The translations under genes were made by a program, and so were the position numbers. Shown here piece by piece: positions 42,778 to 50,954 of a stretch of 62,768 bases of DNA. Positions within the stretch are counted from its first letter, which is position 1, and the number at the start of each line of letters is the position of its first letter. This DNA is from a virus. Below the pieces are notes generated by a model. That model saw only the letters and a list, made by a program, of their open reading frames with translations, made no database searches and was not told the origin of the DNA. The stretch spans positions 1 to 62,768 of the IMG/VR virus record IMGVR_UViG_3300020123_000165. The stretch is one strand, 5' to 3'.

Positions 42778-43001
42778 GACTTGACCTCATAGCAAACGCT
42801 TTGTTGGATCAGAGAATCAGCTGTGTTCTTGGCGTTGTTCTCGGAGATTGCCATCAGCTTGACCTCGTAATTGGCGTCTGAGGTGTAGTAATTATATGTC
42901 CGCCATTCCTGCCATAGCAGGTGATACCATTTCTTGTATTCGACCGTGAAAGTCTTCCCTATGGGGTCATGCACTACGCGTGCTTTACGGTAGAGCCTCA
43001 T
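42774..43001 (-). CDS. Hypothetical protein, 75 aa
   Basis: The sequence HDPIGKTFTVEYKKWYHLLW suggests a small beta sheet followed by a helix (ENNAKNTADSLIQQSV). No family recognised. Overlaps on both sides support a real gene. Confidence 0.62.
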   Translation of the reverse strand: MRLYRKARVVHDPIGKTFTVEYKKWYHLLWQEWRTYNYYTSDANYEVKLMAISENNAKNTADSLIQQSVCYEVKS

Positions 43002-43276
43002 TATTCATTCTCCAGTTCTTGCGGGGATGGAATGATGTGGAGGGGCTTTCGCTTTCCATATACCTGCTCTTGATAGATTCCGGGTATCGCTGACTTATGC
43101 ATTGGATGTCCAGAACCATCTATGTAGGCTGCTGCTGGCTCCTTCCGCAGCTTCTCGATCATGGCGAGTTGGATGTCGCAGGCGAATTTTTGGGCTATAG
43201 ACGCACCGACAGAACTGCTATCACAAGTCTTTACCCAAATTTCTCTAACTTCTTGCTCAGTCAGCAAAATGCTCAT
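43001..43276 (-). CDS. Hypothetical accessory protein, 91 aa
   Basis: The product starts MSILLTEQEVREIWVKTCDS and has a mid-region AIEKLRKEPAAAYIDGSG-like stretch (EKLRKEPAAAYIDGSGHPMH), typical of Ead/Ea22-type prophage accessory proteins. It opens the part of the operon that looks prophage-derived (43.0-45.5 kb). Function is unknown. Confidence 0.65.
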   Translation of the reverse strand: MSILLTEQEVREIWVKTCDSSSVGASIAQKFACDIQLAMIEKLRKEPAAAYIDGSGHPMHKSAIPGIYQEQVYGKRKPLHIIPSPQELENE

Positions 43277-43662
43277 GATTCCTCCGAGGGGGATGGTGCA
43301 GGTGGAAGTGGCATCCAGTGGGATACGCGATAATTCTTAGGACAGTCGTCCTCGTCAGCATCTTCGCTATACCAGTTTCCGGACTTCCTGTTATCAAGAC
43401 CGCCGTCTTTCAACTGGAACCACAATGTTTCCATCCCGTATGATTTGTGCCATACAAGGTAGCTACCCCATTCCGTAGGCGCAGTTTCAATCGGCATCCA
43501 CTGTGGCGAACTCAGTGCGGCTTGCCAGCCAGTCCACATTGATTGAATATGCTCGTGGTCGTATTTGAATTCACAGCTCCAAGTATCAACACGGCCAGTG
43601 ATATCAAGGCTCCTTGATTTTGCCCACTTCTCGAACTGCTTACGGATTTTCTGGTTGGTCAT
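43273..43662 (-). CDS. DUF551-like protein, 129 aa
   Basis: The product contains WMPIETAPTEWGSYLVWHKS and, near the end, YRVSHWMPLPPAPSPS. The W-x-P-I-E-T-A-P start and the H-W-M-P-L-P end define DUF551, frequent in proteobacterial prophages and of unknown function. Its start overlaps the 38-aa gene by four bases. Confidence 0.82.
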   Translation of the reverse strand: MTNQKIRKQFEKWAKSRSLDITGRVDTWSCEFKYDHEHIQSMWTGWQAALSSPQWMPIETAPTEWGSYLVWHKSYGMETLWFQLKDGGLDNRKSGNWYSEDADEDDCPKNYRVSHWMPLPPAPSPSEES

Positions 43663-43775
43663 TTCAATTCATCCTTATGAATAAAGACGCTGGAGTTATC
43701 TGAAAAGTAAAGTGTGTAGAATTGACCACACAAAGAGTGAAGTTTTCTGGTTACATGCTTCCCTTTGTAAGTCAT
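43659..43775 (-). CDS. Micro-protein, 38 aa
   Basis: ATG 43775 overlaps the upstream stop (ATGA) and its own stop overlaps the next ATG (ATGA). The product is MTYKGKHVTRKLHSLCGQFY followed by a short beta segment. The double four-base overlap strongly suggests translation. No family recognised. Confidence 0.65.
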   Translation of the reverse strand: MTYKGKHVTRKLHSLCGQFYTLYFSDNSSVFIHKDELK

Positions 43776-44311
43776 GGTTTCCACTCCCCTTTCCTGATCT
43801 TGTCTGCGATGTCCATTAGATGACAGTAAGCCTCTTTGACAAAGCCTAGTGCAATCCTCTCCACCAGCTTCGCGTCATGCTCACGGAGGGTGGAATTATC
43901 GGATTTGGTTGCGAGGGCCGCATGCGCAAGATCAAGCACCGATTCCGTGTAGTGATCTTGGTGCATATGCGGGGTTTTAGTGATCTTCTGCAAAGCCTCC
44001 CGCAGCTTATCGTTCTCAGCCTGCGCTTGGGCAAGTTGCTGGCGGAGTCCCCTTTCGGACTCACAACAGTCGGCATAGTGAACCTCTGTTTCTTTGAGTG
44101 AGATATTCTCAGCCTCCAGTTCTCCAACCTTGGCAGCGTAGTCAGAGATGATTGTATTATCCAGAGCTACCTTGGCTTCTAGGTCGGCTCGGGCGAAGGT
44201 GGAGAAGGCTTCAAGTGCCTCAAACTCACCGGCAATATCACCTTGGGGGAAGCAGTAGATTTCTGATTCCTTTGCCCACTGCACTACCTGCTCTTTGGTC
44301 GGTATGGTCAT
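43772..44311 (-). CDS. Ead/Ea22-like coiled-coil protein, 179 aa
   Basis: The middle is a coiled coil (KVGELEAENISLKETEVHYA; RQQLAQAQAENDKLREALQK) of the kind in Ead/Ea22 proteins of lambdoid and betaproteobacterial prophages. The N-terminus IPTKEQVVQWAKESEIYCF is a common module in the same gene pool. Its function is unknown. Confidence 0.68.
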   Translation of the reverse strand: MTIPTKEQVVQWAKESEIYCFPQGDIAGEFEALEAFSTFARADLEAKVALDNTIISDYAAKVGELEAENISLKETEVHYADCCESERGLRQQLAQAQAENDKLREALQKITKTPHMHQDHYTESVLDLAHAALATKSDNSTLREHDAKLVERIALGFVKEAYCHLMDIADKIRKGEWKP

Positions 44312-44571
44312 TTCATTCCCCCTTTCTTTAGTAATTCAGTATCCTCTTTGCGGGAATCAAGATCGAGCAGTTCGCTGTACCCATAGCATCGTTGCCCATC
44401 AGTGAAGCCTGCCGCGATAGGTTCCCTGAAAAGACGTGTCCAGTTGTACCCACCTGTCTTGATGTGGGATAACACCTCGGCAAACGCATCATGGCCGATT
44501 GATTTCGGGAAGATGAAAAGCTGCTCGCCGTCTTCCTCGCACGTAACGACTACATATTTCATTTCAACCAT
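44308..44571 (-). CDS. Hypothetical accessory protein, 87 aa
   Basis: Starts at ATG 44571 or 44562 are both possible; the second gives MKYVVVTCEEDGEQLFIFPK, a compact beta-alpha start. The protein also has GHDAFAEVLSHIKTGGYNW and AAGFTDGQRCYGYSELLD, a pattern shared with prophage accessory proteins. Function is unknown. Confidence 0.66.
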   Translation of the reverse strand: MVEMKYVVVTCEEDGEQLFIFPKSIGHDAFAEVLSHIKTGGYNWTRLFREPIAAGFTDGQRCYGYSELLDLDSRKEDTELLKKGGMK

Positions 44572-45124
44572 TTACTTTCCCCTTAACGGTGGCTAGGGCG
44601 TCGCATATAGCCGTCCTAATTTTAAAATAGCGTTCTGTCTCAAGAGGTTGTCCTACGGTCGCGTATATCTGATTATTGACCGATTCCAACGCATCCACCA
44701 GCACCTTCACCTTGTCTTGCTCGGCGGAGAGTTGTTGCCTAAGACTTTGCTTACTATGTAAAGCCTCGTTGAGTGCTTGCTGTAAAGAAGTATTAGAAGC
44801 CTCAAGCTCGGCTACTCTGGCGCGGAGGGCTTCGATTTCAGTCGCAGACCTACCATAGGCATAGGCGTCATCGTCTCCACTGAGTTTCACTGGGAGAGGG
44901 TGGGTGAAAAGGTAGGTTCCTACAGGGGGTAAAGGAGCCAGCTGTTTGAGGGCTGTGAATTTAGCAAAACCATTGTCGGTGTTGACCACCTCGGCCACCG
45001 GCTCCTGCTTGCTCAGTTCTGCGACCAGGGCGTGGGCGAAGTCTTGCGTCAGCCCAGCAGGGAGGCCAATTCTGAATCTGCTTTCGCCGTTGACCAAACG
45101 CAGGGCGATTTCTTTAATGTTCAT
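44564..45124 (-). CDS. Ead/Ea22-like protein, 186 aa
   Basis: Residues about 36-80 include SKQEPVAEVVNTDNGFAKFT, a block common in Burkholderiales phage accessory proteins, followed by YLFTHPLPVK. A coiled coil follows (EIEALRARVAELEASNTSLQ). This modular make-up is that of Ead/Ea22-like proteins. Function is unknown. Confidence 0.7.
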   Translation of the reverse strand: MNIKEIALRLVNGESRFRIGLPAGLTQDFAHALVAELSKQEPVAEVVNTDNGFAKFTALKQLAPLPPVGTYLFTHPLPVKLSGDDDAYAYGRSATEIEALRARVAELEASNTSLQQALNEALHSKQSLRQQLSAEQDKVKVLVDALESVNNQIYATVGQPLETERYFKIRTAICDALATVKGKVNG

Positions 45125-45414
45125 TCATATCTCCCGTAATTGCTGAACAATATACCTGTATGTTTTGAGTACCGAAGACGGTAGTAGAAGCGACCAACCC
45201 TGATAATGAACCCAAAACTGTAGCGATCCCATAAAGACCAGAAACTAATCCCTTGCGGCGGGATCATCCCTTCCTGCCTGATGATGTGAATCATCGCGTG
45301 CTCCTCAGCAATGTTTCCACTTGCCGCACATGTGGCAACGGTACGTATATTCTGTAGCATCACCCCCGCAATATGACCACTGGCAGGGGATTCCGGATGT
45401 GGTTTGTATGTCAT
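45121..45414 (-). CDS. Hypothetical accessory protein, 97 aa
   Basis: First gene after the structured RNA at 45431-45536, with AAGGAG and ATG 45414. The product has a central hydrophobic stretch (GISFWSLWDRYSFGFIIRVG). No family recognised. Its translation start would be the nearest target for control by the RNA leader. Confidence 0.62.
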   Translation of the reverse strand: MTYKPHPESPASGHIAGVMLQNIRTVATCAASGNIAEEHAMIHIIRQEGMIPPQGISFWSLWDRYSFGFIIRVGRFYYRLRYSKHTGILFSNYGRYE

Positions 45415-45430
45415 TTCATTCTCCTTATCA

Positions 45431-45536
45431 GCTAACCCTGAAGCCCCGTCGTGATTCGAAAACTAATACCCGAAGGGTGGCACGACAACTACCGGCTAAT
45501 CAAGAGGGCACGTCCTCTGTCGACTCCAGGGCTAAC
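45431..45536 (-). ncRNA. Multibranched RNA leader, c4 antisense RNA-like
   Basis: On the minus strand the outer stem GTTAGCCCTG (45527-45536) pairs with CAGGGTTAGC (45431-45440), 10 bp with two G-U pairs that would be mismatches on the plus strand; this fixes the strand. Inside lie a hairpin AGAGG/CCTCT (45503-45507 with 45514-45518) and a long arm: 45442-45445 with 45494-45497, GTCGTG/CACGAC (45448-45453 with 45481-45486), tip ACCC/GGGT (45468-45471 with 45475-45478). From memory the shape and sequence resemble the c4 antisense RNA of P1/P7 and proteobacterial prophages; this needs a covariance-model check. Confidence 0.7.
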
Positions 45537-45539
45537 TGA

Positions 45540-45845
45540 TCATAGCGCCGGTAAGGCGCGAAGTTCTTGGATCTTCTGGTCAATCTCATTGATCTTGAGT
45601 TGAGTCTCTGCCAGAAGCTTGGCTTTTTTGATTTCAAACATGTTGATAGTCTGGAGGGTAAAGTCATTGTCTTCGGCTTCGAAGACAATGTGAGCTTGTC
45701 CCACTCTGATCCAGCCATGCCCACTCATATCTTGTGAATAGAATGACATCTGCCCGATGATATCCTTGGGAGACATCTGCGGCCAAAGGGATGTGTTAGT
45801 GTATTCGCTGGTAATCCAAGCGGACAGGGTTGCTTTTACTCTCAT
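45540..45845 (-). CDS. Hypothetical protein, 101 aa
   Basis: ATG 45845 overlaps the upstream stop (ATGA). The product starts MRVKATLSAWITSEYTNTSL, has a beta-rich middle (GWIRVGQAHIVFEAEDNDFT) and a coiled-coil end (ETQLKINEIDQKIQELRAL). No family known. Its stop is next to the RNA element. Confidence 0.68.
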   Translation of the reverse strand: MRVKATLSAWITSEYTNTSLWPQMSPKDIIGQMSFYSQDMSGHGWIRVGQAHIVFEAEDNDFTLQTINMFEIKKAKLLAETQLKINEIDQKIQELRALPAL

Positions 45846-46288
45846 GATTTCTCCCACCAATAAGGTGCTGGACGCCCACGGTTCCACTGGGCAAAGGTTT
45901 TGGTATGGTAATACTTGCGATATGCTTCTACCGGATCAGTGCAGCGCATACTTTCTGGCATACACTGAACGAACTCGGAGACTCCTACGGGAAAGCGATT
46001 TCCCTCATTGGCCAGGGATGCGATGATCTTCTGGCACATATGGACCTTCTGGTAGCGGAAGGTGTATTCCTCGCATAGGGCCAGAGCATGCATAGCCAGC
46101 CAGTTATAATTGGTCCGGTTCTTTCTGGCCCAGAGGGTACAGGGGTGGTTCATATGGCTGATCCTGTATGGGCCGTCAGCCACTGCACTCATTATCTGAG
46201 TAGACTCCAAGCATTGTTTGACTATGTGTTTGTCACATAGCATTTGAGCTGCTAAAACTGGGTTTGTGTCTACTACGAAGATTTGCAT
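45842..46288 (-). CDS. Conserved phage protein, 148 aa (glycosylase-like family member?)
   Basis: The pattern VDTNPVLAAQMLCDKHIVKQ, HPCTLWARKNRTNYNWLAMH, EEYTFRYQKVHMC and YRKYYHTKTFAQWNRGRPAP defines a widespread phage family, sometimes labelled pyrimidine-dimer DNA glycosylase-like. I can support the family but not the activity. Confidence 0.72.
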   Translation of the reverse strand: MQIFVVDTNPVLAAQMLCDKHIVKQCLESTQIMSAVADGPYRISHMNHPCTLWARKNRTNYNWLAMHALALCEEYTFRYQKVHMCQKIIASLANEGNRFPVGVSEFVQCMPESMRCTDPVEAYRKYYHTKTFAQWNRGRPAPYWWEKS

Positions 46289-46290
46289 GA

Positions 46291-46854
46291 TTACCTCTTG
46301 TGTTTAGAGTAGAATTTAGCCATCAGAATAAGCTCATCAATCGTAGCATCTTTCTTCAGTATGTTAGCCCGACGACTTACTATTATTATATTCTCTTTTG
46401 TGTACCCTTTATCATTCTCTATTCGATCAATAGATGGAGCATTCATCCAAGTCGATTTATCCTCTCTATGCAAAGGTATACCAAATACCGGGCAGGTTTC
46501 GGGTATGATTATGTCAGAGAGTTGTATAGTGTGTTCCATGCCAAGTTTCTTGGCTCGTTGGCGAGAATTTCTCCATATTACATAAGCCGCTTTATGAGTC
46601 CAATTTCTAGAACGTCTAGCTTGTACTATATCACCTCGTCCACATTTCTTGCACTGAGACTTCTTTCCGGAACTAAGGTCTCCCCGTATATTGTAAGAAA
46701 AGGCCCCTTTAGGTTTAGCCTCTCCACATGAAATGCAAACTTGATTCTCACCCATGTTAGATTCAAGTCTTTTCTTTCCGTTGAATTGATTAGAGCAGGT
46801 ATTAGAACAGAATTTTCGTTTGGTGGATTTTCCACAATTGGGACAAATATTCAT
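46291..46854 (-). CDS. Zinc-finger HNH-type endonuclease, 187 aa
   Basis: The N-terminus has two zinc fingers (CPNCGKSTKRKFCSNTCSNQ; CISCGEAKPKGAFSYN with CKKCGRGD). The C-terminal part (CPVFGIPLHREDKST, SIDRIENDKGYTKENIIIVS, RRANILKKDATIDEL) matches the HNH nuclease type found as free-standing phage endonucleases. The AT-rich codon use differs from its neighbours. It is of a different subfamily from the other four HNH genes. Confidence 0.85.
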   Translation of the reverse strand: MNICPNCGKSTKRKFCSNTCSNQFNGKKRLESNMGENQVCISCGEAKPKGAFSYNIRGDLSSGKKSQCKKCGRGDIVQARRSRNWTHKAAYVIWRNSRQRAKKLGMEHTIQLSDIIIPETCPVFGIPLHREDKSTWMNAPSIDRIENDKGYTKENIIIVSRRANILKKDATIDELILMAKFYSKHKR

Positions 46855-46914
46855 GGTTTATTCGAGGTGAAAATTACATTTTACACTAGATAATCGAGTT
46901 AGTGCACTTGCTTG

Positions 46915-47203
46915 TTACAGTTTCTCCATGAACTCAGCAGAGAATACCATGAAAGCCACCACTTGCTCATCTTTGGGGACTTTGGCTACCACTGCGTGCA
47001 GGTTCTTGATGCATTCGTTGATCCGGTCACGCTGGTCGCTCGGAAGACTGGCGATCATGCCCAGGGCCAGGACTTTCTCCAGGCTGAGCTGAGGACGGTA
47101 CTGGTCGACAGGAACCATCACAGTGTAGTCGCATTTGACGCAGAGAGGAGCTTTCGATCCCTCTTTCTGGGTTCCGCATTTAGGGCAGACATATGCAACG
47201 GTA

Positions 47204-47214
<11 letters not shown>
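46915..47214 (-). CDS. Zinc-ribbon protein, 99 aa
   Basis: The N-terminus is a zinc ribbon (VCPKCGTQKEGSKAPLCVKC). The rest is helical (KVLALGMIASLPSDQRDRIN). No family name. It overlaps the alanine-repeat gene by 11 bases. Confidence 0.68.
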
Positions 47215-47766
<552 letters not shown>

Positions 47767-47770
<4 letters not shown>

Positions 47771-48081
47771 TGCTCTTGCTCCTTAGCGAAGTCAAATAGG
47801 CTTTTCCAGAGCTGCTCACGATACTCAAGAACCTGCTCTTGTTGCTGTTTGTTAAGGTTGCCGGCATGGAGTCCGGGAAACAAGTATTCAATAACGGAGA
47901 ACTTGTCTTTGATATCAGCTTTAATGAAGTCAAGCAAAGGACGAGTGAGGGGGTATGTAGGAATATACCGGCCATGGATTTCGTCCTCTACGGAGGTGAT
48001 GCAGTCGCAGATGTAAGGCGAGTATTTCTCGTCATACTTGAGACGAGCTTTAACCAGGATTTCATACAGGGTGTGTGCCAC
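47767..48081 (-). CDS. Hypothetical protein, 104 aa
   Basis: The product has EDEIHGRYIPTYPLTRPLLD and a helical C-terminus (KQQQEQVLEYREQLWKSLFD). No family recognised. It overlaps the alanine-repeat gene by four bases and has a -10 box at 48114-48119 upstream. Confidence 0.65.
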
Positions 48082-48113
48082 TTGAGTACCTCTTTATTGA
48101 ATTGGGACAATTC

Positions 48114-48119
48114 ATTATA
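48114..48119 (-). promoter_or_regulatory. Promoter -10 box (TATAAT)
   Basis: The minus strand reads CATATAATGAATTGTC. The same ATATAATGAATTGTC stands at the promoter near 50930, which supports a real shared promoter type. Confidence 0.6.
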
Positions 48120-48120
48120 T

Positions 48121-48154
48121 GAGAAATTGGGTCATTTCGGTGGCCCAATTTCTC
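48121..48154. promoter_or_regulatory. 11-bp inverted repeat next to the promoter
   Basis: GAGAAATTGGG (48121-48131) and CCCAATTTCTC (48144-48154) are perfect complements. The T-rich tail lies on the plus-strand side (TTTTCTTTT), so it could terminate rightward antisense transcription or serve as an operator covering the -35 zone of the 48114 promoter. Confidence 0.6.
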
Positions 48155-48161
48155 TTTTCTT

Positions 48162-48548
48162 TTACAGTGATTGTACCATCTTCTCAAGCTCTTCCAACGG
48201 CGTCTCGCCCAACTGATCTCTCTTCTTCTGGGCGATGAGAGCCATGATCTCCTGCTTTTTCTGGCGATTCTCTGCCTCAGTAGCAGCAGCATCACGCTCA
48301 GCTAATTTGACGTCGATGATATGTTTCACGATATCAAAGGCCAGTTGAACCGTCTCATCCGACTTGCGTTCTTTGATCACGAATGAGACGTCTTCGCTGT
48401 TCTTCAACTTAGCATGCAGATTGCGAGCAATGTCATCCAGATTAGTTTTAGATGCACTGGTGAGGGGCAGATCCCATAGATCCGATACAAACAGCATACC
48501 AATCGGGGTATCGAAATGAAGTTTGATACGAGAGGCTTTTTCAAACAT
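48162..48548 (-). CDS. Conserved phage protein, 128 aa
   Basis: The product starts MFEKASRIKLHFDTPIGMLF, continues DLWDLPLTSASKTNLDDIAR and ends in a coiled coil (ENRQKKQEIMALIAQKKRDQ). I recognise it as a frequent partner of the large protein encoded just upstream (48560). Function is unknown. Confidence 0.75.
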   Translation of the reverse strand: MFEKASRIKLHFDTPIGMLFVSDLWDLPLTSASKTNLDDIARNLHAKLKNSEDVSFVIKERKSDETVQLAFDIVKHIIDVKLAERDAAATEAENRQKKQEIMALIAQKKRDQLGETPLEELEKMVQSL

Positions 48549-48559
48549 GGTGTTACTCC

Positions 48560-50566
48560 TTAGAACTTGATGTTAATGATACGAGAGAAGCTGCCCTTGA
48601 CCCGGCAGACAAGTGAGTTGCGTTGCGTACTGCTAAAACCGAGGCCACTCAGTTGATCCCGGGATTCTTCTGTACGCATACGGGAGCCCACCATCTCCAT
48701 GACCTTACGATGCGATTCCAGTGACGTATTGAGGAACTCATTATAGAATCCCCGAGCCGTACCGTCATTCTGACAACCATCGATCATGAAGAAATAATGG
48801 CGATTGCCTACTCCCTGACCATCCCAGTGGTTTGGTGATAGCATGATAGCATTAACCCGCTGGAAGGTTCGGGTCTGGATACCCCACACTTCTTGGGTCT
48901 TAACCTCTTGGGATGAAGATAGTGACTTGATCATCTCAATACCTTTATCATGTGAGTACCTGAACTGGGCCACCAAGATCGTCTCTCCATCCCTGACCGC
49001 CTTTTCATAAGCAAAGCGATGAACGTCTCCCAAGAAATCCATTTCTACTTCAAACCCCACATTTGTAGACTCACGTTTTCGGTAGTTATGTACTATCAGT
49101 TGGTAGACACCTTCTTTCATTGCCCGCTTATTGCCGTAGAAGATATTCTCTACTGGTTCCCGAGTAGATCCTACTCCAGCATTCATGTCAACGTCCAGGC
49201 GACCACCACTGGGAGAGGTATTGTTACGATTTCCAAAATAAATCTCGTAACCCCCCGGCTCTTGCATATGAAAGTCAAGGTCATCAAAATTGAACCAAGC
49301 TAACCGACAGCATAGATCACCTGAGACGTTCCCACCCGCTTTCTTTACCCGTTCTTTGATACTGTCAGTCACGTCACCATTGTATGACCAGCTGAATCCG
49401 TTGTCCCACTTGAATAGCCGCTGGGCAGTAGGGTCGACTGGAGCAATCAAACTGACCAGGTTGCCGGTGTGACTGTTGTCCATCATCACTTCAATACTGT
49501 CAGCCTTGGGAAGAATGTCAGTGATGAACTTGTCAATACTGACTTCTTCTATCCGATCTAAGCGAGGCACGCTGTCTTTGGTACTGGAAGCCAGGTCGTC
49601 GAACACACTACCTTCCATCCGCTTTCGAGCTGAACGGTCGGCGAACAGTACGTTGTTGACGGAGATGTCAGGCAGCTTGGCGTACCGCCGTTCAAGTGAT
49701 GAGGTCAATCCCAAGTCTTCCACCGTTTCCTTGGCCTTGTCAATCATCGCCTTGGTCACGAGTGCTGTCGGGCGCTTGTAGTTCTGGGGGGCCACCATCG
49801 CTTCGAACCGTTTAACAGCGTCTTCCAATTCCATGCCTTCGGACAGTTCGGTGAGCAATGTGCCAATACTGGTGTTGCGGATACGAGTGATAGCCTGAGA
49901 AATGCTGGCACTGACCTTGGTCCACACCCAGATATCGTCGGTGTATTGGGCCTTTAGTTTCTTGAACTCTGAGACCGCGAACCGGTTTTCTTCCCCTTTA
50001 TACAGGCTATTCTGATCGATGAGTTCAAGGACGGTGTCCAACGCCTCGAAAGTGATCTCATTAAGACCACGCTTGAATACGTCGAAGGTGGATCGCTTTT
50101 CGCCGAGATATGCACCGGGATCTTTCTTGACATACTCTGCAGGGATGTTGATGAAGAAGTGGTTCCAGGTCTTGACACCGTTGATAGTGTCTTCGAAGTT
50201 CTTGTCCGTGCCGGCAGTACGTTCTTCATGCGTGAACACGTTGTCAATCGGGAAGGACTTAACGAAAAAAGCCATCTTATCAGCAACATCCTGATACTCA
50301 GGCTCACCACTGATAGTCGTGTCCCAGAGACTGACTACCTTGCCGTCAATGATAGCGACCACATTGCCGACCGCACGAATGAACTGTTTGCAGCACGAGC
50401 AGTCATGCTCAGTGCGTTCACGATACAGCGGATTGGATCCCTCAGGAAAGCTGTTGAGATAGGTATCCCACAGACCTTCCTTTGGAGCCTGTGTGCGGTA
50501 CAGCGGGTGTTGTTGCATAGTGGCGAATTGCCGAGCAACCGCCTCTTTAAAAGCTACGAAATTCAT
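48560..50566 (-). CDS. Large conserved phage protein with DUF2135-like domain, 668 aa
   Basis: The N-terminus carries EHDCSCCKQFIRAVGN, a Cys cluster that may bind metal. Residues about 350-460 (DLDFHMQEPGGYEIYFGNRN, GGRLDVDMNAG) match the DUF2135/YfaP-type beta-sandwich, known from cell-surface or secreted proteins. The rest is unclassified. The protein is conserved in many phages next to the 128-aa gene and is expressed from the early region. Function is unknown. Confidence 0.78.
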   Translation of the reverse strand: MNFVAFKEAVARQFATMQQHPLYRTQAPKEGLWDTYLNSFPEGSNPLYRERTEHDCSCCKQFIRAVGNVVAIIDGKVVSLWDTTISGEPEYQDVADKMAFFVKSFPIDNVFTHEERTAGTDKNFEDTINGVKTWNHFFINIPAEYVKKDPGAYLGEKRSTFDVFKRGLNEITFEALDTVLELIDQNSLYKGEENRFAVSEFKKLKAQYTDDIWVWTKVSASISQAITRIRNTSIGTLLTELSEGMELEDAVKRFEAMVAPQNYKRPTALVTKAMIDKAKETVEDLGLTSSLERRYAKLPDISVNNVLFADRSARKRMEGSVFDDLASSTKDSVPRLDRIEEVSIDKFITDILPKADSIEVMMDNSHTGNLVSLIAPVDPTAQRLFKWDNGFSWSYNGDVTDSIKERVKKAGGNVSGDLCCRLAWFNFDDLDFHMQEPGGYEIYFGNRNNTSPSGGRLDVDMNAGVGSTREPVENIFYGNKRAMKEGVYQLIVHNYRKRESTNVGFEVEMDFLGDVHRFAYEKAVRDGETILVAQFRYSHDKGIEMIKSLSSSQEVKTQEVWGIQTRTFQRVNAIMLSPNHWDGQGVGNRHYFFMIDGCQNDGTARGFYNEFLNTSLESHRKVMEMVGSRMRTEESRDQLSGLGFSSTQRNSLVCRVKGSFSRIINIKF

Positions 50567-50593
50567 TACGAATCTCCTTAAATGGCAAACAAG

Positions 50594-50839
50594 TTAGTTG
50601 TGAATGATGCCGCCATTGAGTTGACGGCGACGACGAGCGATCTCGCGCTTGCCATTGGTCTGTCCACCCAGCATTTCCCTCCAAGGGGTTCCGGAATTGG
50701 TCTGGCCTTTCCCACTGGGCTTGTTTTGACCATGGCCGCGAGAAACATATTCCCCCATTTGAGACAATGCAGCATTGAGACCCGACATGGCAATAAGGGC
50801 CATCATAGCTTTGGCTCGAGCGAACGGATTTGACTTCAT
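50594..50839 (-). CDS. Small basic protein, 81 aa
   Basis: The product is basic with an N-terminal hydrophobic helix (RAKAMMALIAMSGLNAALSQ) and a Gly/Lys/Arg-rich end (KREIARRRRQLNGGIIHN). The SD GGAGAAGTAA precedes the ATG. I recognise similar short proteins before the large 668-aa-type gene in other phages, without known function. Confidence 0.65.
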   Translation of the reverse strand: MKSNPFARAKAMMALIAMSGLNAALSQMGEYVSRGHGQNKPSGKGQTNSGTPWREMLGGQTNGKREIARRRRQLNGGIIHN

Positions 50840-50929
50840 TTACTTCTCCTTAAGGCTTAGGTTGTGGAACGTGTCCACGATGATCATGCCAGCTCATTTC
50901 TCGCTCCAGGTATGGGTTAGTGACAATTC

Positions 50930-50935
50930 ATTATA
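50930..50935 (-). promoter_or_regulatory. Promoter -10 box (TATAAT)
   Basis: The minus strand reads GGATATAATGAATTGTC; CTGACC lies 18 bp upstream as a weak -35. It precedes the 81-aa gene. Confidence 0.6.
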
Positions 50936-50954
50936 TCCTAACCCAATCCCATGG

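Noticed and set aside
45450-45462. TTCGAA element like a tRNA T-loop
   Set aside because: No acceptor, D or anticodon arms fit around it; it belongs to the long arm of the c4-like RNA. No tRNA genes were found in the window.
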